Origin: Dastarcus helophoroides
Lineage: Eukaryota > Arthropoda > Insecta > Coleoptera > Bothrideridae
Reading direction: 5' to 3'
Assembly (NCBI GenBank): GCA_028583605.1
Contig: CM053327.1
Coordinates: 46,588,010-46,652,009, forward strand
DNA length: 64,000 nucleotides
Every line of letters begins with the position of its first letter. Position 1 is the first letter of the stretch. The notes beneath the pieces are model-generated. The model was not told the DNA's origin. It saw nothing but the letters and a program-made list of their open reading frames with translations, and did not search any database. The translations under genes and the position numbers were made by a program. Positions 43,124 to 52,499 of this stretch are shown here, one piece after another.

Positions 43124-45611
43124 ATGATGACTTTCGATCAGCAATTCGAACTTCAGTCAGTCTCAGTGGATACACCCGAAATAAACGAGGAAACCATAAG
43201 TCTTTTACAACATCAATATAATCCAATCACAAATGTCAACTCGAATTATGCTCAACACAAAGCTGTGGTGCCCTCAATTCTAGAAAAATCCAAAGACGAT
43301 GCAACCACCCCCGAAGACTTACAACGATTGAAACAAAACCCATCCGTCGACATAGAAGAATACGACATTAATTGGTACTATTGGGAAGCCATTCACTATC
43401 TATCGAAACGAAGCGAACCAAAATTACTAAAAGTCCTCGTCGACGGAATAGGAAACAAAATCAACAATCTAACAGCTCTTTCAGAAAACGCATTACACGT
43501 TCTACTAAAATATGGAAAATACAACAGCGACGCCAAAGTAATACTCAGAAACGGAAATAAAATGCAAACTTGTCAATTTTTATTGAAGCAACACAAAGAC
43601 ATCTTCGATTGCGCCAATATTCTCATCCAAGGAGACATCAACGTCAATCACGGCGATCTCTGGGGTAACACACCGATCGCCTTAGCCATAAACAGAAGAT
43701 ACTACAACGTAATAAGGCTGCTAATACGAAACAAAGCGGATTTGGAATGCCTCGTAGAAAATAACCTGTCAGCTCGCGAAATTTTGAAAAAGTTGAATTT
43801 CACAAAGTTACCGAATTTCTTCTCGTTTGAAAAATCCAAAAAAGAGTTGCTTTTCGATTACCTGAGATCGCGAAACGAAATCGAATTCGTCGGTTTCAAC
43901 AACGGCAACCTCAGCCAATACAGGGATATATTCGATGAGGAAACTATGGAAAATTCGTGTTGTACGTTGCTGCAATTTTGTTTCAGACGGGGGTTCTTGG
44001 ATTGTTTTGCAAGTTTGGGGGACGACTCGACCGAACAAAACATTTTTTCGAGTAAACTGTTGGCGATCTTTTGTCAAAAAGGTTACTTCAAAGCAATAAG
44101 ACATCTGATAGAGAACGGTGCCGATGTAAATTTTAGCATAAGAAAATTTCAAGATTCTTTAATATCTAGCGCGGTCGAAAGAAGTTATTTTCCATTTCTG
44201 GCGGTTATTTTGTATTTAGATTGCGAAGACAATAGAGAAAATTGTTTGTTTCTGTGGAGGTTGGCGCAAAATTGTCTTAACGATATATGTGGTCGAAAAG
44301 AAATTTTGACACTCAAGCGAAATATGGAATATTCGTTGATGTTATTATTGTCCAAGATTGATACTTGCGTAGAAAAATTATCTAGTCAAGAGCTGCGATC
44401 GACTCTCAACAAAGCTATAGCAAATACCGGTGATGAAACCGTTAGGTTGGTTCTAAAGCTAGATCCCCCTCTTATTATTAGCGAGGATAATGTGAAGAAA
44501 ATGAATTTAAAACTGTTGGAAGAACATTTGGATAACTGTATAGAACAAAGTGGTTGCAGCGATAAAGAAATCTTGTTAAATTGCATCTCGTTGGTCGGTG
44601 ACACTAGAATAACCGAAGTAATTGAAAAAACCCTAACAGAAGACGAATTTGAGCATCTTATAACCCATCCCACATTTATTCTTCTTATAAATTTAATGTG
44701 GAAAGAAATGAGAGTTTTCTTTTATATTAATCTGGCTTATGTCTTTATGTACTTCGTGTCGCTTCTCCTTTACATTATCGACTACTTTCAAGATGTAAAC
44801 AATTTTACTCCTTGTAAAATACTTTTCTACGCTTTGTTCGCTTTAGTTTCACTTTTAGAATTATTTCAGCTGTTTTCTCTAAGACTGCAATACGTTAAAA
44901 GCAAACAGAGTATCGTAAAAATGTTCCTCATTTCGTTTTCGATTGCGTTAGTTACGGCCCAAATCAAATCGGTTTGGGATGATTTTAACGCTTTTATTTG
45001 CGACTGTCGAGCTAACTCTAATGTTGGGCAGAGTGCCACGTTTCGCCAAATATACGGTGGTATTTCAATCGGTAACGTATTTTTTTAAATTTTTCGCCTT
45101 TTATTTTCTACAATTTGTGACATTCGCCATTTGTTTTTGGATCCTGTTCGCCGATAAAAACAACTGGTCCAAAAACGAAGCTTTTTCTATGCTCTTCAAC
45201 AACACATTTCAAAGTATAACCAGATTCACCGGGGAACTCAACATCGAAAAAGAGGAGTTGGACAAGGCTCCTATCTTGGGCCGCGTCGTTTTCGTCGTAT
45301 TTATCCTCGGTATGCCGATTATTTTGAATAATATTATGGTTGGGGTGATGGTAACGGATATGGATAGCATTCAGAGGAAGGCGAAGTTGTACGAGCTTCA
45401 AATGCACGCCGGGTATGCGTGTCGTTTGGAAAAAATGAAATTGTGCTCGTTTTCTAAAATTATTAAAGGAAAAATGGGCGTTAAATTGGATGACATAAAT
45501 ATAGGTAATAAGACGAAACTTCGGATTAAAGAAATGATTAATTCGAAAAATGTTTCCGTTGAAGAGAATTTGCTGAAAAAATGTGTATCGATTTATAGAG
45601 AAAACTGCTAG
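43124..45611 (+). CDS. painless-like TRPA cation channel, one frameshift
   Basis: Transient receptor potential A-type channel of the painless group, which in insects senses noxious heat, touch or chemicals at the sensory neuron membrane. The first frame (43124-45088) gives an N-terminus with ankyrin-type repeats (NALHVLLKYGKYN; DLWGNTPIALAINRRYYNVI; GYFKAIRHLIENGADVN) and membrane segments S1 (FFYINLAYVFMYFVSLLL) and S2 (ILFYALFALVSLLELFQ). The second frame (open from 44952) gives S4 (ATVELTLMLGRVP), S5, the pore FNNTFQSITRFTGEL, S6 (GRVVFVVFILGMPIILNN) and a cytosolic tail ending RENC. The frame changes by one base near the GGG at 44976-44978, within S3-S4. Together the length is about 828 residues, close to the family, and the coding region is intronless. 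A TTTTAG at 43078-43083 could be a 5' UTR splice acceptor. A real mutation or a base error is possible. Confidence 0.85.
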
Positions 45612-46438
45612 GTGAAGTGATTTAAATTTAATTGAGCATACAATTCAGTTTGTTTTAGATGATGATTAAATTAGATATTTGTGATTTCCAAAAATTGAAG
45701 AGGTTTGATGCATTTTTCTTTTAGTAATGTAAAAAATGTGTAAAAATGGATATGAAACTTTAACTAAGTTTTCAAATTTTAGTTTCGTAAGCAACCATAA
45801 ATATCCAATATTATTAAAAATGTATAAAATTTATTTATTTTTTAATATATTTATGTACACTGATAAACATATTTTTATATTTACTGTTTGTTTTTTTTTA
45901 TTTATTCATATTTTTATCCCGAATCTTATTTATGAGACTAACTTCCCATAAAAAAACTTACTCAAAGTCAAGATTTTATTAAAAAGAAATAAAAATTATA
46001 AACTTCAGCTCGGAGTTTTGAAAACACAGTAACCATTTTAATTATAAAGTGGAAACTTTAGTATAAATTTTTAATTTTCATAACTATTAACTTTAAAAAC
46101 GCAGCACAATTTAAAAATTCCACAAGGTTTCGATAAATATTTGCTAACACAGGACCAGGTTTCGCATTACTGCGTCATGGACGGTCATACCAGCAATTTG
46201 TTTACTAAAAAAAAGTTTTAAATCTCGAATTGACCTCTAAATTTCGTCTATTTCTAGTCTTTAGATTGAAACAGCCTGCAAATTTTGATTTTAGTAGAAA
46301 AAAAAGTTAAGTTTCTGATTTCATTTCTAAATTTTGAAACTGAGATTTTCGGGGATCCTTTTGTTGCATTTTTATCGTTAATAAAGTTTAATAGTTATGA
46401 ATATTAAAGACAGGCCCGTAACCAGGATCATTGTTTTT
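45612..46438. other. Downstream flank of the TRPA gene
   Basis: AT-rich and low-copy. AATAAA at 45988-45993 could be a poly(A) signal, but such words are common by chance here. A frame at 45736-45951 is hydrophobic low-complexity and not convincing. Confidence 0.4.
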
Positions 46439-46456
46439 GGGGGGGGGGGGGGGGGG
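46439..46456. repeat. Run of 18 G
   Basis: An uninterrupted G18 between GTTTTTG and TGCGATCC, preceded by GGCCCGTAACCAGGATC. It stands out in this AT-rich DNA. Could form G-quadruplex structures or reflect poor assembly. Confidence 0.85.
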
Positions 46457-46484
46457 TGCGATCCTTCTGCTAATGTTTTTGTTA

Positions 46485-46600
46485 GCATTCGGGTTGGATA
46501 TACCAAACTGACGAGATCTAACAAGATCGAAACCGGTATTTGGTTTCCAAACTTCGAATCTAATAAATGTTCAAACCTATTGGTCTCTGCATTATAGAAT
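46485..46600. repeat. Family C fragment
   Basis: CATTCGGGTTGGATATACC through ACGAGATCTAACAAGATCG to CAAACCTATTGGTCTCTGC. Confidence 0.75.
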
Positions 46601-46726
46601 GTAAAATTATTGTTTAATATAATTCAATTCATGGGTAATGTATTAGATTATTTACTAAATGAAATATTTACTTATTTACTTACTTACAAATGTGTTTACT
46701 ATAATTGTTTAAATCAGAGATGAGCA

Positions 46727-46806
46727 AGAGCTTAGGCGGGACGCAGAAAAATGTTAGGCGGGGCCACATGCCCGCCTAACATTTTTCTGCGTCCCGCCTA
46801 AGCTCT
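46727..46806. repeat. Perfect 36-bp inverted repeat with 8-base loop
   Basis: Arms 46727-46762 and 46771-46806 are exact complements, loop GCCACATG. The arms contain GGCGGGACGCAG and TTAGGCGGG and are GC-rich against the local AT-rich background. A cruciform or hairpin RNA could form. No gene is attached. Confidence 0.9.
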
Positions 46807-46994
46807 ACTGTTTTACGTAAAAATTTTGGAAAAGAAAATGTAAAACAATTTGATGAAAAAAAAGAACATAAATTTCCACGATTCATGAAATATCTTGGAT
46901 ATGAGCGTAGGCAAGATTTTCTTTAAGGGGGAGTGGCAACAACAATCATTCTAAAAGACTCGTAGGTAAAATAGAAAACCTTCTGGTTTAGTAA

Positions 46995-47195
46995 TGTGTA
47001 TTTTTGATGGAACGAACTGGTCCTTGGTTATCTTCAAAAATTGAAATACAGAACTTGTCCCCTGAAACCAAGAAAGATTAAACACAACAAAGGTTGCTTT
47101 GACGCGTTTCAACAGCCAAGCTGTTGTCTTCAGAGAGCGTTTTTTAATCTTTCTTGGTTTCAGGGGACAAGTTCTGTATTTTAATTTTTAGTAAT
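46995..47195. repeat. Family A foldback with hairpin variant
   Basis: GGAACGAACTGGTCCTTGG to a hairpin, then GCGTTTTTTAATCTTTCTTG. On the minus strand the module reads CTGAAGA, C, AACAGC, TTG, GCTGTT, GAAA, so stem II differs from the main form at its first pair but still pairs. Helix I (CTCT against AAAG) is weakened. Confidence 0.75.
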
Positions 47196-47284
47196 CTTTT
47201 TGAAAAATCTAAAATTTTGAAATCACTTTTCTATAAAAATGAAAATTTCGAAAAATGTTAAAATTTCCATAGAAAGTTAAAATT

Positions 47285-47360
47285 TTCATTGAACTCTCTT
47301 TGTTGTGTTTTTTAATCTTTCTTGGTTTCAGGGGACAAGTTCTGTATTTCAATTTATGTG
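47285..47360 (+). repeat. Family A half-copy
   Basis: TCTTTGTTGTGTTTTTTAAT to CAAGTTCTGTATTTCAATTT; plus half only. Confidence 0.65.
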
Positions 47361-47435
47361 TATTTTTACTTAAAAGTACAGAAGTGGGGACATCGCATTT
47401 TCAAATTAAAGTCAAAATTTGAAAAACCCAATCTT

Positions 47436-47742
47436 AAGGATTCTAATGCACAGACCAATAGGTTTAAACATTTATTAGATTCAAAGTTTGGAAACCAAAA
47501 ATGACGAGATCTAACAAGATCGAAACCGCTCTTTGGTTTCCTAACTTCGAATCTAATAAATGTTCAAACCTATTGGTATGTGCATTAGAATCCTTGTCTT
47601 CTGGGAAATGTTTCCTAGAGAGCAACCTCTTCGCTAGGTGGCAGTGTTTCAACTGTTGGTAGTTCAGCTACCTATGATTCACTAGACACGCCGCCTGGAG
47701 GGCTGCATGAATTTTGTAGTCTAGGTTGCATTCTGCTCGCAT
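47436..47742. repeat. Family C copy with foldback left end
   Basis: TCTAATGCACAGACCAATAG at 47441 and its inverted complement near 47560 surround ACGAGATCTAACAAGATCG. The standard body to GCATTCTGCTCGCA follows. Confidence 0.8.
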
Positions 47743-48113
47743 ACCCACTCTTATGAAAAAAAAATCTTTTGGTTTCATAGGTAAAAATGAAAATCTTCTG
47801 GCTTAGTAATTGTATTTTTACTTAAAAAACTATAGAATTGAGAACATCGAATTTTCAAAATAAAAGGCAAAATTTTGAAAAAGGCCCAATCTTAAGAAAC
47901 ACCTTTTGGAGAACTTAAGGAAATGTAGAAATTTCGAAAAAGTGGAAATGTAGAAGAGACGAAATTTCCAAAAAGAAATTTTTGTAAAAAGAGTTCCAGA
48001 ACAAGTCGAATTCAGATAAAAAAAATGCAACTTTTAAAAATAATGATTTCAGAAATTGAATCACAGAACTTGTCCCCTGAAACCAAGAAAAATTAAAAAA
48101 CACAACAAAGGTT

Positions 48114-48156
48114 GCTCTAACGCGTTTCGACAGCCAAGCTGTCATCTTCAGAGAGA
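48114..48156 (-). ncRNA. Hammerhead-like ribozyme candidate (family A, intact copy)
   Basis: Minus strand from 48156: CTCT, CTGAAGA (48151-48145), T, GACAGC, TTG, GCTGTC, GAAA (48128-48125), CGCGT, T, AGAG. Helix I pairs CTCT with AGAG, stem II is a perfect 6 bp, helix III is the palindrome ACGCGT, and the cleavage base would be the T at 48119. This is the layout of type I hammerheads with very short helix III in Penelope-like elements. One extra base precedes stem II. Confidence 0.5.
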
Positions 48157-48165
48157 AAAAAGTTT

Positions 48166-48209
48166 CTCTCTGAAGATGACAGCTTGGCTGTCGAAACGGC
48201 GTTAGAGCA
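48166..48209 (+). ncRNA. Hammerhead-like candidate, opposing plus-strand copy
   Basis: Mirror of the module at 48114-48156: CTGAAGA 48170-48176, stem II 48178-48183 with 48187-48192, GAAA 48193-48196. An extra G makes helix III ACGGCGT, which breaks the perfect palindrome. Confidence 0.35.
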
Positions 48210-48305
48210 ACCTTTGTTGTGTTTTTTAATTTTTCTTGGTTTCAGGGGACAAGTTCTGTGATTCAATTTTTGAAGATAACCAAGGACCAGTCCATTCCAT
48301 CAAAT

Positions 48306-48610
48306 GATTTCAGAATTTTATTTTATTTCAATTTTGTCATATTTTTGAAATTTTTCAAGAAATCTTTTTTTCAAGATTTCCTAAAAATATTCTTCTCAGA
48401 TTGTTTAGATTTCTATTAAAATTTCGATCGAATTAAAAAAAAAATAAACGCATTTTGTGAAAAAGTCTAATCTCTGAAAAAAATTCCATTTTAAATGGAA
48501 ATGTCCAGAAACAGATAAATTTAACTTTGAGTTAAAGTCAAAATTTGGAGAATAACATAAATTTTGGACAAATTAATAAATAAAATTTAAAAAAAAAACA
48601 AAAAACTTCG
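48306..48610. other. Degenerate AT-rich DNA
   Basis: Changes from pyrimidine-rich to purine-rich at about 48430. No gene is seen. Confidence 0.5.
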
Positions 48611-48776
48611 AAAATTGAAATACAGAACTTGTCCCCTGAGAGTTTCTCCCTGAAGATGACACCTTAGCTGTCGAGCAACCTTTGTTGTGTTTTTTAATCT
48701 TTCTTGGTTCCAGGGAACAAGTTCTGTATTTCAATCTTTGAAGATAACCAAGGACGAGTCCGTTCCATCAAAAAGA
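48611..48776. repeat. Family A foldback, decayed
   Basis: TTGAAATACAGAACTTGTCC, then CCTGAAGATGACACCTTAGC with a broken stem II, then the plus half to CCGTTCCATCAAA. Confidence 0.65.
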
Positions 48777-50520
48777 CTTCGAAAAAAATTCATGATATTT
48801 TAAAATTACGTTACAAATTACACAAAAATATTGAACTTTCTAGGAAACATTCCAAACTTTCAGAAGAAGGTCCAATTTTAAGGGGAAAATTTAAAAAGTT
48901 GAAATTTTCAATAAATCATATTGAGAATAAAAACCTAACTTTTCTAAACTCGAGAAAGGTGCAAATTTCGAAAAAAAAGTCGAAATTTTCAAAGATCTTA
49001 CTTTGTGAAAAGACGCAATTTTCAAAAAAAAGTCCAACTCTGAGACAGAAAAATCGCAAGATTCAAAACCATTGTTCTCAAAATTTAAAATTCAGTAAAG
49101 ATGTTGAATTTACAAAAAATCTTTTTTTCTGAAAAACTCGAGACGTGTAAAATTCAAAAAAAAAAACAAAATTTTCAAGGATCTAATTTTGTGACCAGAC
49201 GCAATTTTCAAAAAAAAGTCCAACTCTGAGAAAGAAAAATCGCAAGATTCAAAAACATTGTTATCAAAATTTAAAATTTAGTAAAGATGTTGAATTTACA
49301 AGAAATCTTTTTCTCGAAATCCCCAAAAATATTTTTCCGCAACAACAGAAAAGTGAACATTTTCAGAATCATGAAACCATTTGATTTAAAAGTTGTACTT
49401 TATTGAAAAAGACGAATATTCAAGAAAATGACAAAATTTTGAAATAAATAAACCATTTTTGAAAAAGTCCAAAAAGTAGGAATTTGAAAACAAAATGGAA
49501 AATTCGAAAAAGACAAAATTTTGAGAAACAGGCGAATTTTAGGTAAAAGACTACTTAAGAAAAATTCAAAATTTTGAAAAAAAAAAGACGACTTTAGCAA
49601 CAAAAAAATTTATTGACATATTAAAATATCGAATATTGAGATAAAAAATCAAGATTTCCTGAATAGGCAAATTTTAGGAAAACCAGTCAGAATTTCTAAA
49701 AAAATCAGAATCTAAAAGATCGAAATTTTTAGTAAATGTTCGGAAAAAATATCGGAATTTGACACAAAAAAATCGAGAAAACTTTTGAATTGGACAAAAA
49801 ATTGTCCAAGCAGTCAAATTAAAAAAAAACGTCGAAAAAAAAGAAGACAACCCCGAGAAAAAGACGAACTTCGAAATTCATAAAAAGAGCAAATTTTAAG
49901 AGAAAAATCGAATATTTATTTTCTCTGGACTCTCTGGACGAGTCAGACGAAGACAGGCTCCCTACCTTGCCTCAACAGGCGTCAGAAAATGTCAGATATT
50001 GTGATAACACGAAATTTTGACAAACAAGTTGAAACTACCAGAAATTTAGATTAAAAAAGGGTTGAAATTTACAAAAAAATGTTTGTCCTTTCACAAAAAT
50101 TTTAAGTCTCTAAAAAAATATACATTTTTGTCAAAAAGATCGACCAGATTTCGAAAAAAAGCCAAATTTTAATAACAAGCTGAAATTTTAAAAATCAAAA
50201 AAAGGCGAAATATTCAGAATAAAAAACGGGCGAAATTTTCAGGAAAAGACGAATTTCGAGAAATGACGAAATTTCAGAAAAAAAGAGGAACTTTTAAAAT
50301 CAAAATTTTGACGGTCATGTTTGATAAAAAAGGCAAATTTGATCTAAAAGTCGTAGTTTATTGAAAAAGACAAATATTTAAGAAAATGACAAAATTTTGA
50401 AATAACTAAACCATTTTTGAAAGAGTCCAAAAAGTAGGATTTTGAAAACAAAATGGAAATTTTGAAAAAGACAAAATTTTGAGGAACAGGCAAATTTTAG
50501 GTAAAAACTAGTTTGGAAAA
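48777..50520. repeat. Purine-rich degenerate repeat with internal duplications
   Basis: A ~190-bp unit is doubled at about 48.94 and 49.13 kb (AGACGCAATTTTCAAAAAAAA, TCCAACTCTGAGA.AGAAA). A ~160-bp block at 49.40 kb (AAACCATTTTTGAAAAAGTCC, CCAAAAAGTAGGA) recurs at 50.36 kb. The 142-codon frame at 48704 is Lys-rich low complexity and not a gene. Confidence 0.7.
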
Positions 50521-50524
50521 ATTC

Positions 50525-50748
50525 ATACTGAGTTATCGTGCTCTGATGTTTTGAAATTTTCATTCTTTCGTTTTTTGCATATTCCCTCATATTCCTCTTT
50601 TCATTTTTTTTTTTCTTTGTTCCTGAAGAAGCCCCTACGATGGTGGACGAAACGTCGAAACACTTTTAGTAGTTCTTTTGAAACGGTCCAATCCCGGAAG
50701 AAGTATATCCTGTACTGACTCTGACCGTGGAAGCCTTCGTTATCATAA
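50525..50748 (+). repeat. Family B copy
   Basis: ACTGAGTTATCGTGCTCTG through CCTGAAGAAGCCCCTACGA, GACGAAACGTC, ACGGTCCAATCCCGGAAG to CCTTCGTTATCATAAC. The core CTGAAGA and GAAA are present; an extra A weakens helix I, and stem II is GTCC-like and less stable. Confidence 0.7.
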
Positions 50749-51500
50749 CCTCACCTAATCCAATCTAACCAAACTTAATCGAATCTAATCCAATCCAACC
50801 TAACCAAACCCAATCAAACCTAACCATCCCCTATCCAACCCAACCTAACCTAACCCAATCCAACCCGGCCTAATTCGATTCAGCATAATCCAATTTAACC
50901 CAACCGAACCTGACACAATAAAACCTAATGCAACCTAACCTATTTCAATTCAGCCCAATCTAATCCAATTCAACCAAACCCAACCCAATCTAACTAAACT
51001 TAATCGAACCTAAACCAACCTAACCTAAACCAACCAACTCAATCGAACCAAACTTAATCGAACCAAACTTAATCGAACCCAAACCAACCTAAACTACGCA
51101 ACCCAATCCAACCAAATTTAATCGAATCTAAACTAAAGTTGGTTGGATTGAGTTAGTTTAGGTTGTGTTAGATTTGGTTGAATTGGGTTGGGTTAGTTTA
51201 GGTTGGTTTAGGTTCGATTAAGTTTGGTTCGATTAAGTTGTTTGGTTTAGGTTGTGTTAGGATTGGATTTGGCTGCGTTACTTAACGCAGCCAAATCCAA
51301 TCCTAACACAACCTAAACTAACTCAACTCAATCCAACCCAATGCAATACAACCTAACCTCATCTAACCCAATTCAACCTAACCAAACTCAATTAAATTCA
51401 ATTTAATCTATTTTAATCTAACCATCAACTAACCCAATCTAACATTACCAAACGTAATACAACCTAACCTAACCCAATTTAGTCCAATCTAATCTAACCG
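50749..51500. repeat. Degenerate CCTAA/CCAATC-type repeat block with internal inversion
   Basis: About 750 bp of AACCTAACCCAATCCAACC-like words. The block from about 51130 to 51280 is the complementary strand (GGTTTAGGTTGG, GGTTCGATTAAG). The unit resembles but does not equal the insect telomere repeat TTAGG. There is no regular 5-bp periodicity, so it is interstitial. Confidence 0.75.
51245..51318. repeat. Perfect 36-bp palindrome at the inversion point
   Basis: Arms 51245-51280 and 51283-51318 are exact complements separated by CT. This is the switch between the TTAGG-like and CCTAA-like strands, and it includes GGCTGCGTTA/TAACGCAGCC. Confidence 0.9.
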
Positions 51501-51504
51501 TAAA

Positions 51505-52290
51505 AAACTGACAAAAGATGAATTTTGCAGAAATAAGCTTAATCTTCCAGGAAATGGAATTGGAAAAAAGTAAACATTAACAGAAATTTCCAAGGTTAGA
51601 GAAAAAAGGAAGTTTTGAGGTAAAATCTTAACTTTAGGACCAATATATATATTGTAACGCAATGTAAATAGATGGAATAGAATTTAGAATAGAATTGTAG
51701 AATTTAGTAAATAAAAAAATTTCTAGAAGGATCTGATAAGGGGAAAGCGACTGCGATAACGAAACAAACGGCAGATAAGCGTTCCAGAAATTTTGGCAAA
51801 CGATAAGCCTTATATGGCGAAAAGTTCTAGAAGCCGGGTGCCAAAACTATAAAAGGCGGTCAGCTTTTCCTCGAGTCAGTCAGTTAGAATCAGTGTAATT
51901 AGTGAGTTAGTAGAAGTGAGCTAATTGTTCAATTGTGGTGATCCAAGTTTCGTTTGGTACTAAAGTGAGTATTATTTTCAATTCACGTGTGAATCAATTC
52001 GAACCGATAAAGCCCGTAACAATATTAAAAAAGAAGTGTAACTAAGAGAAGAGATAGAAAAGTTGAATTTGAGATAAAAATAGGCAAATTTGAAAGGAAA
52101 GGTCTAAATCTTTAGAAATAAGTGATCTTTTGTGCTGAATATATTTTCGTTTCATCACATGAGTTAGGGAAGTCTCTCCGTTTTATATTTTGTCTGATTT
52201 AATTTTGAACTAAAACGAAATAGAAGAAATAAAATTTTGTGGCCCTTTGAAATATAGTAAATCGATATTTTTATTGCGATCTATTTAAAG
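51505..52290. mobile_element. Decayed relative of the 13.4-18.1 kb hAT-like element, split by an LTR
   Basis: 51505-51652 matches about 17630-17750 (ACAAAAGATGAATTTTG, AGAAATAAG.TTAATCTTCCA). 52022-52290 matches about 17760-18010 (GCTGAATAT.TTTTCGTTT, CACATGAGT, GTGGC.CTTTGAAAT). The break corresponds exactly to the inserted solo LTR with its ATAT duplication. Confidence 0.65.
51653..52021 (+). mobile_element. Solo LTR (gypsy-like), plus strand
   Basis: 369 bp, TGTAACGCAATGTAAATAG to AAAGCCCGTAACA, flanked by ATAT at 51649-51652 and 52022-52025. It shows a promoter layout: CTATAAAAGGCGGTCAG at about 51848 and TCAGTCAGTTAG about 25 bp downstream. It is the same family as the copies at 19414, 26311 and 26416. 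No coding region remains. Confidence 0.88.
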
Positions 52291-52375
52291 ACATATTTTG
52301 AAGTCGGCTGGAGAAACATCATTTTTTTAAATGTTTTCAAATTTCGATTAAATTCATAATTTTAACTTTTATCTT

Positions 52376-52495
52376 AATCATAGGTAGCTGAACTACCAAC
52401 AGTTGAAACACTGCCACCTAGCGAGGCGGTTGCTCTCTAGGAAAGTTCCCAAGAAGACAAGGATTCTAATGCACAGACCAATAGGTTTGAACATA
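52376..52495. repeat. Family C fragment
   Basis: CATAGGTAGCTGAACTACC through CCACCTAGCGAGGCGGTTG to CAGACCAATAGGTTTGAAC. Confidence 0.75.
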
Positions 52496-52499
52496 ATAC

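Larger units (their letters stand above)
48050..48305. repeat. Family A complete foldback (best copy)
   Basis: A near-perfect palindrome about 250 bp long: the minus half from TTGAATCACAGAACTTG to ATCTTCAGAGAG, a short AAAAAAGTTT centre, and the complementary plus half to CAAGTTCTGTGATTCAATTT. Both halves keep the hammerhead-like module. The plus half has one extra G in ACGGCGT. Confidence 0.88.

Noticed and set aside
43808..44152. Minus-strand frames across the TRPA gene (also 44386-44673 and 45108-45407)
   Set aside because: Shadows of the plus-strand coding sequence with no domain of their own.
44972..45010. Mini-intron (GT...AG) to explain the TRPA frame change
   Set aside because: It would be about 39 bp and would remove the conserved S4 segment, so a single-base shift is the better reading.
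50749..51500. Telomeric (TTAGG)n tract
   Set aside because: Units are irregular CCTAAC/CCAATC mixtures, not a 5-bp period, with an internal inversion; only a resemblance.
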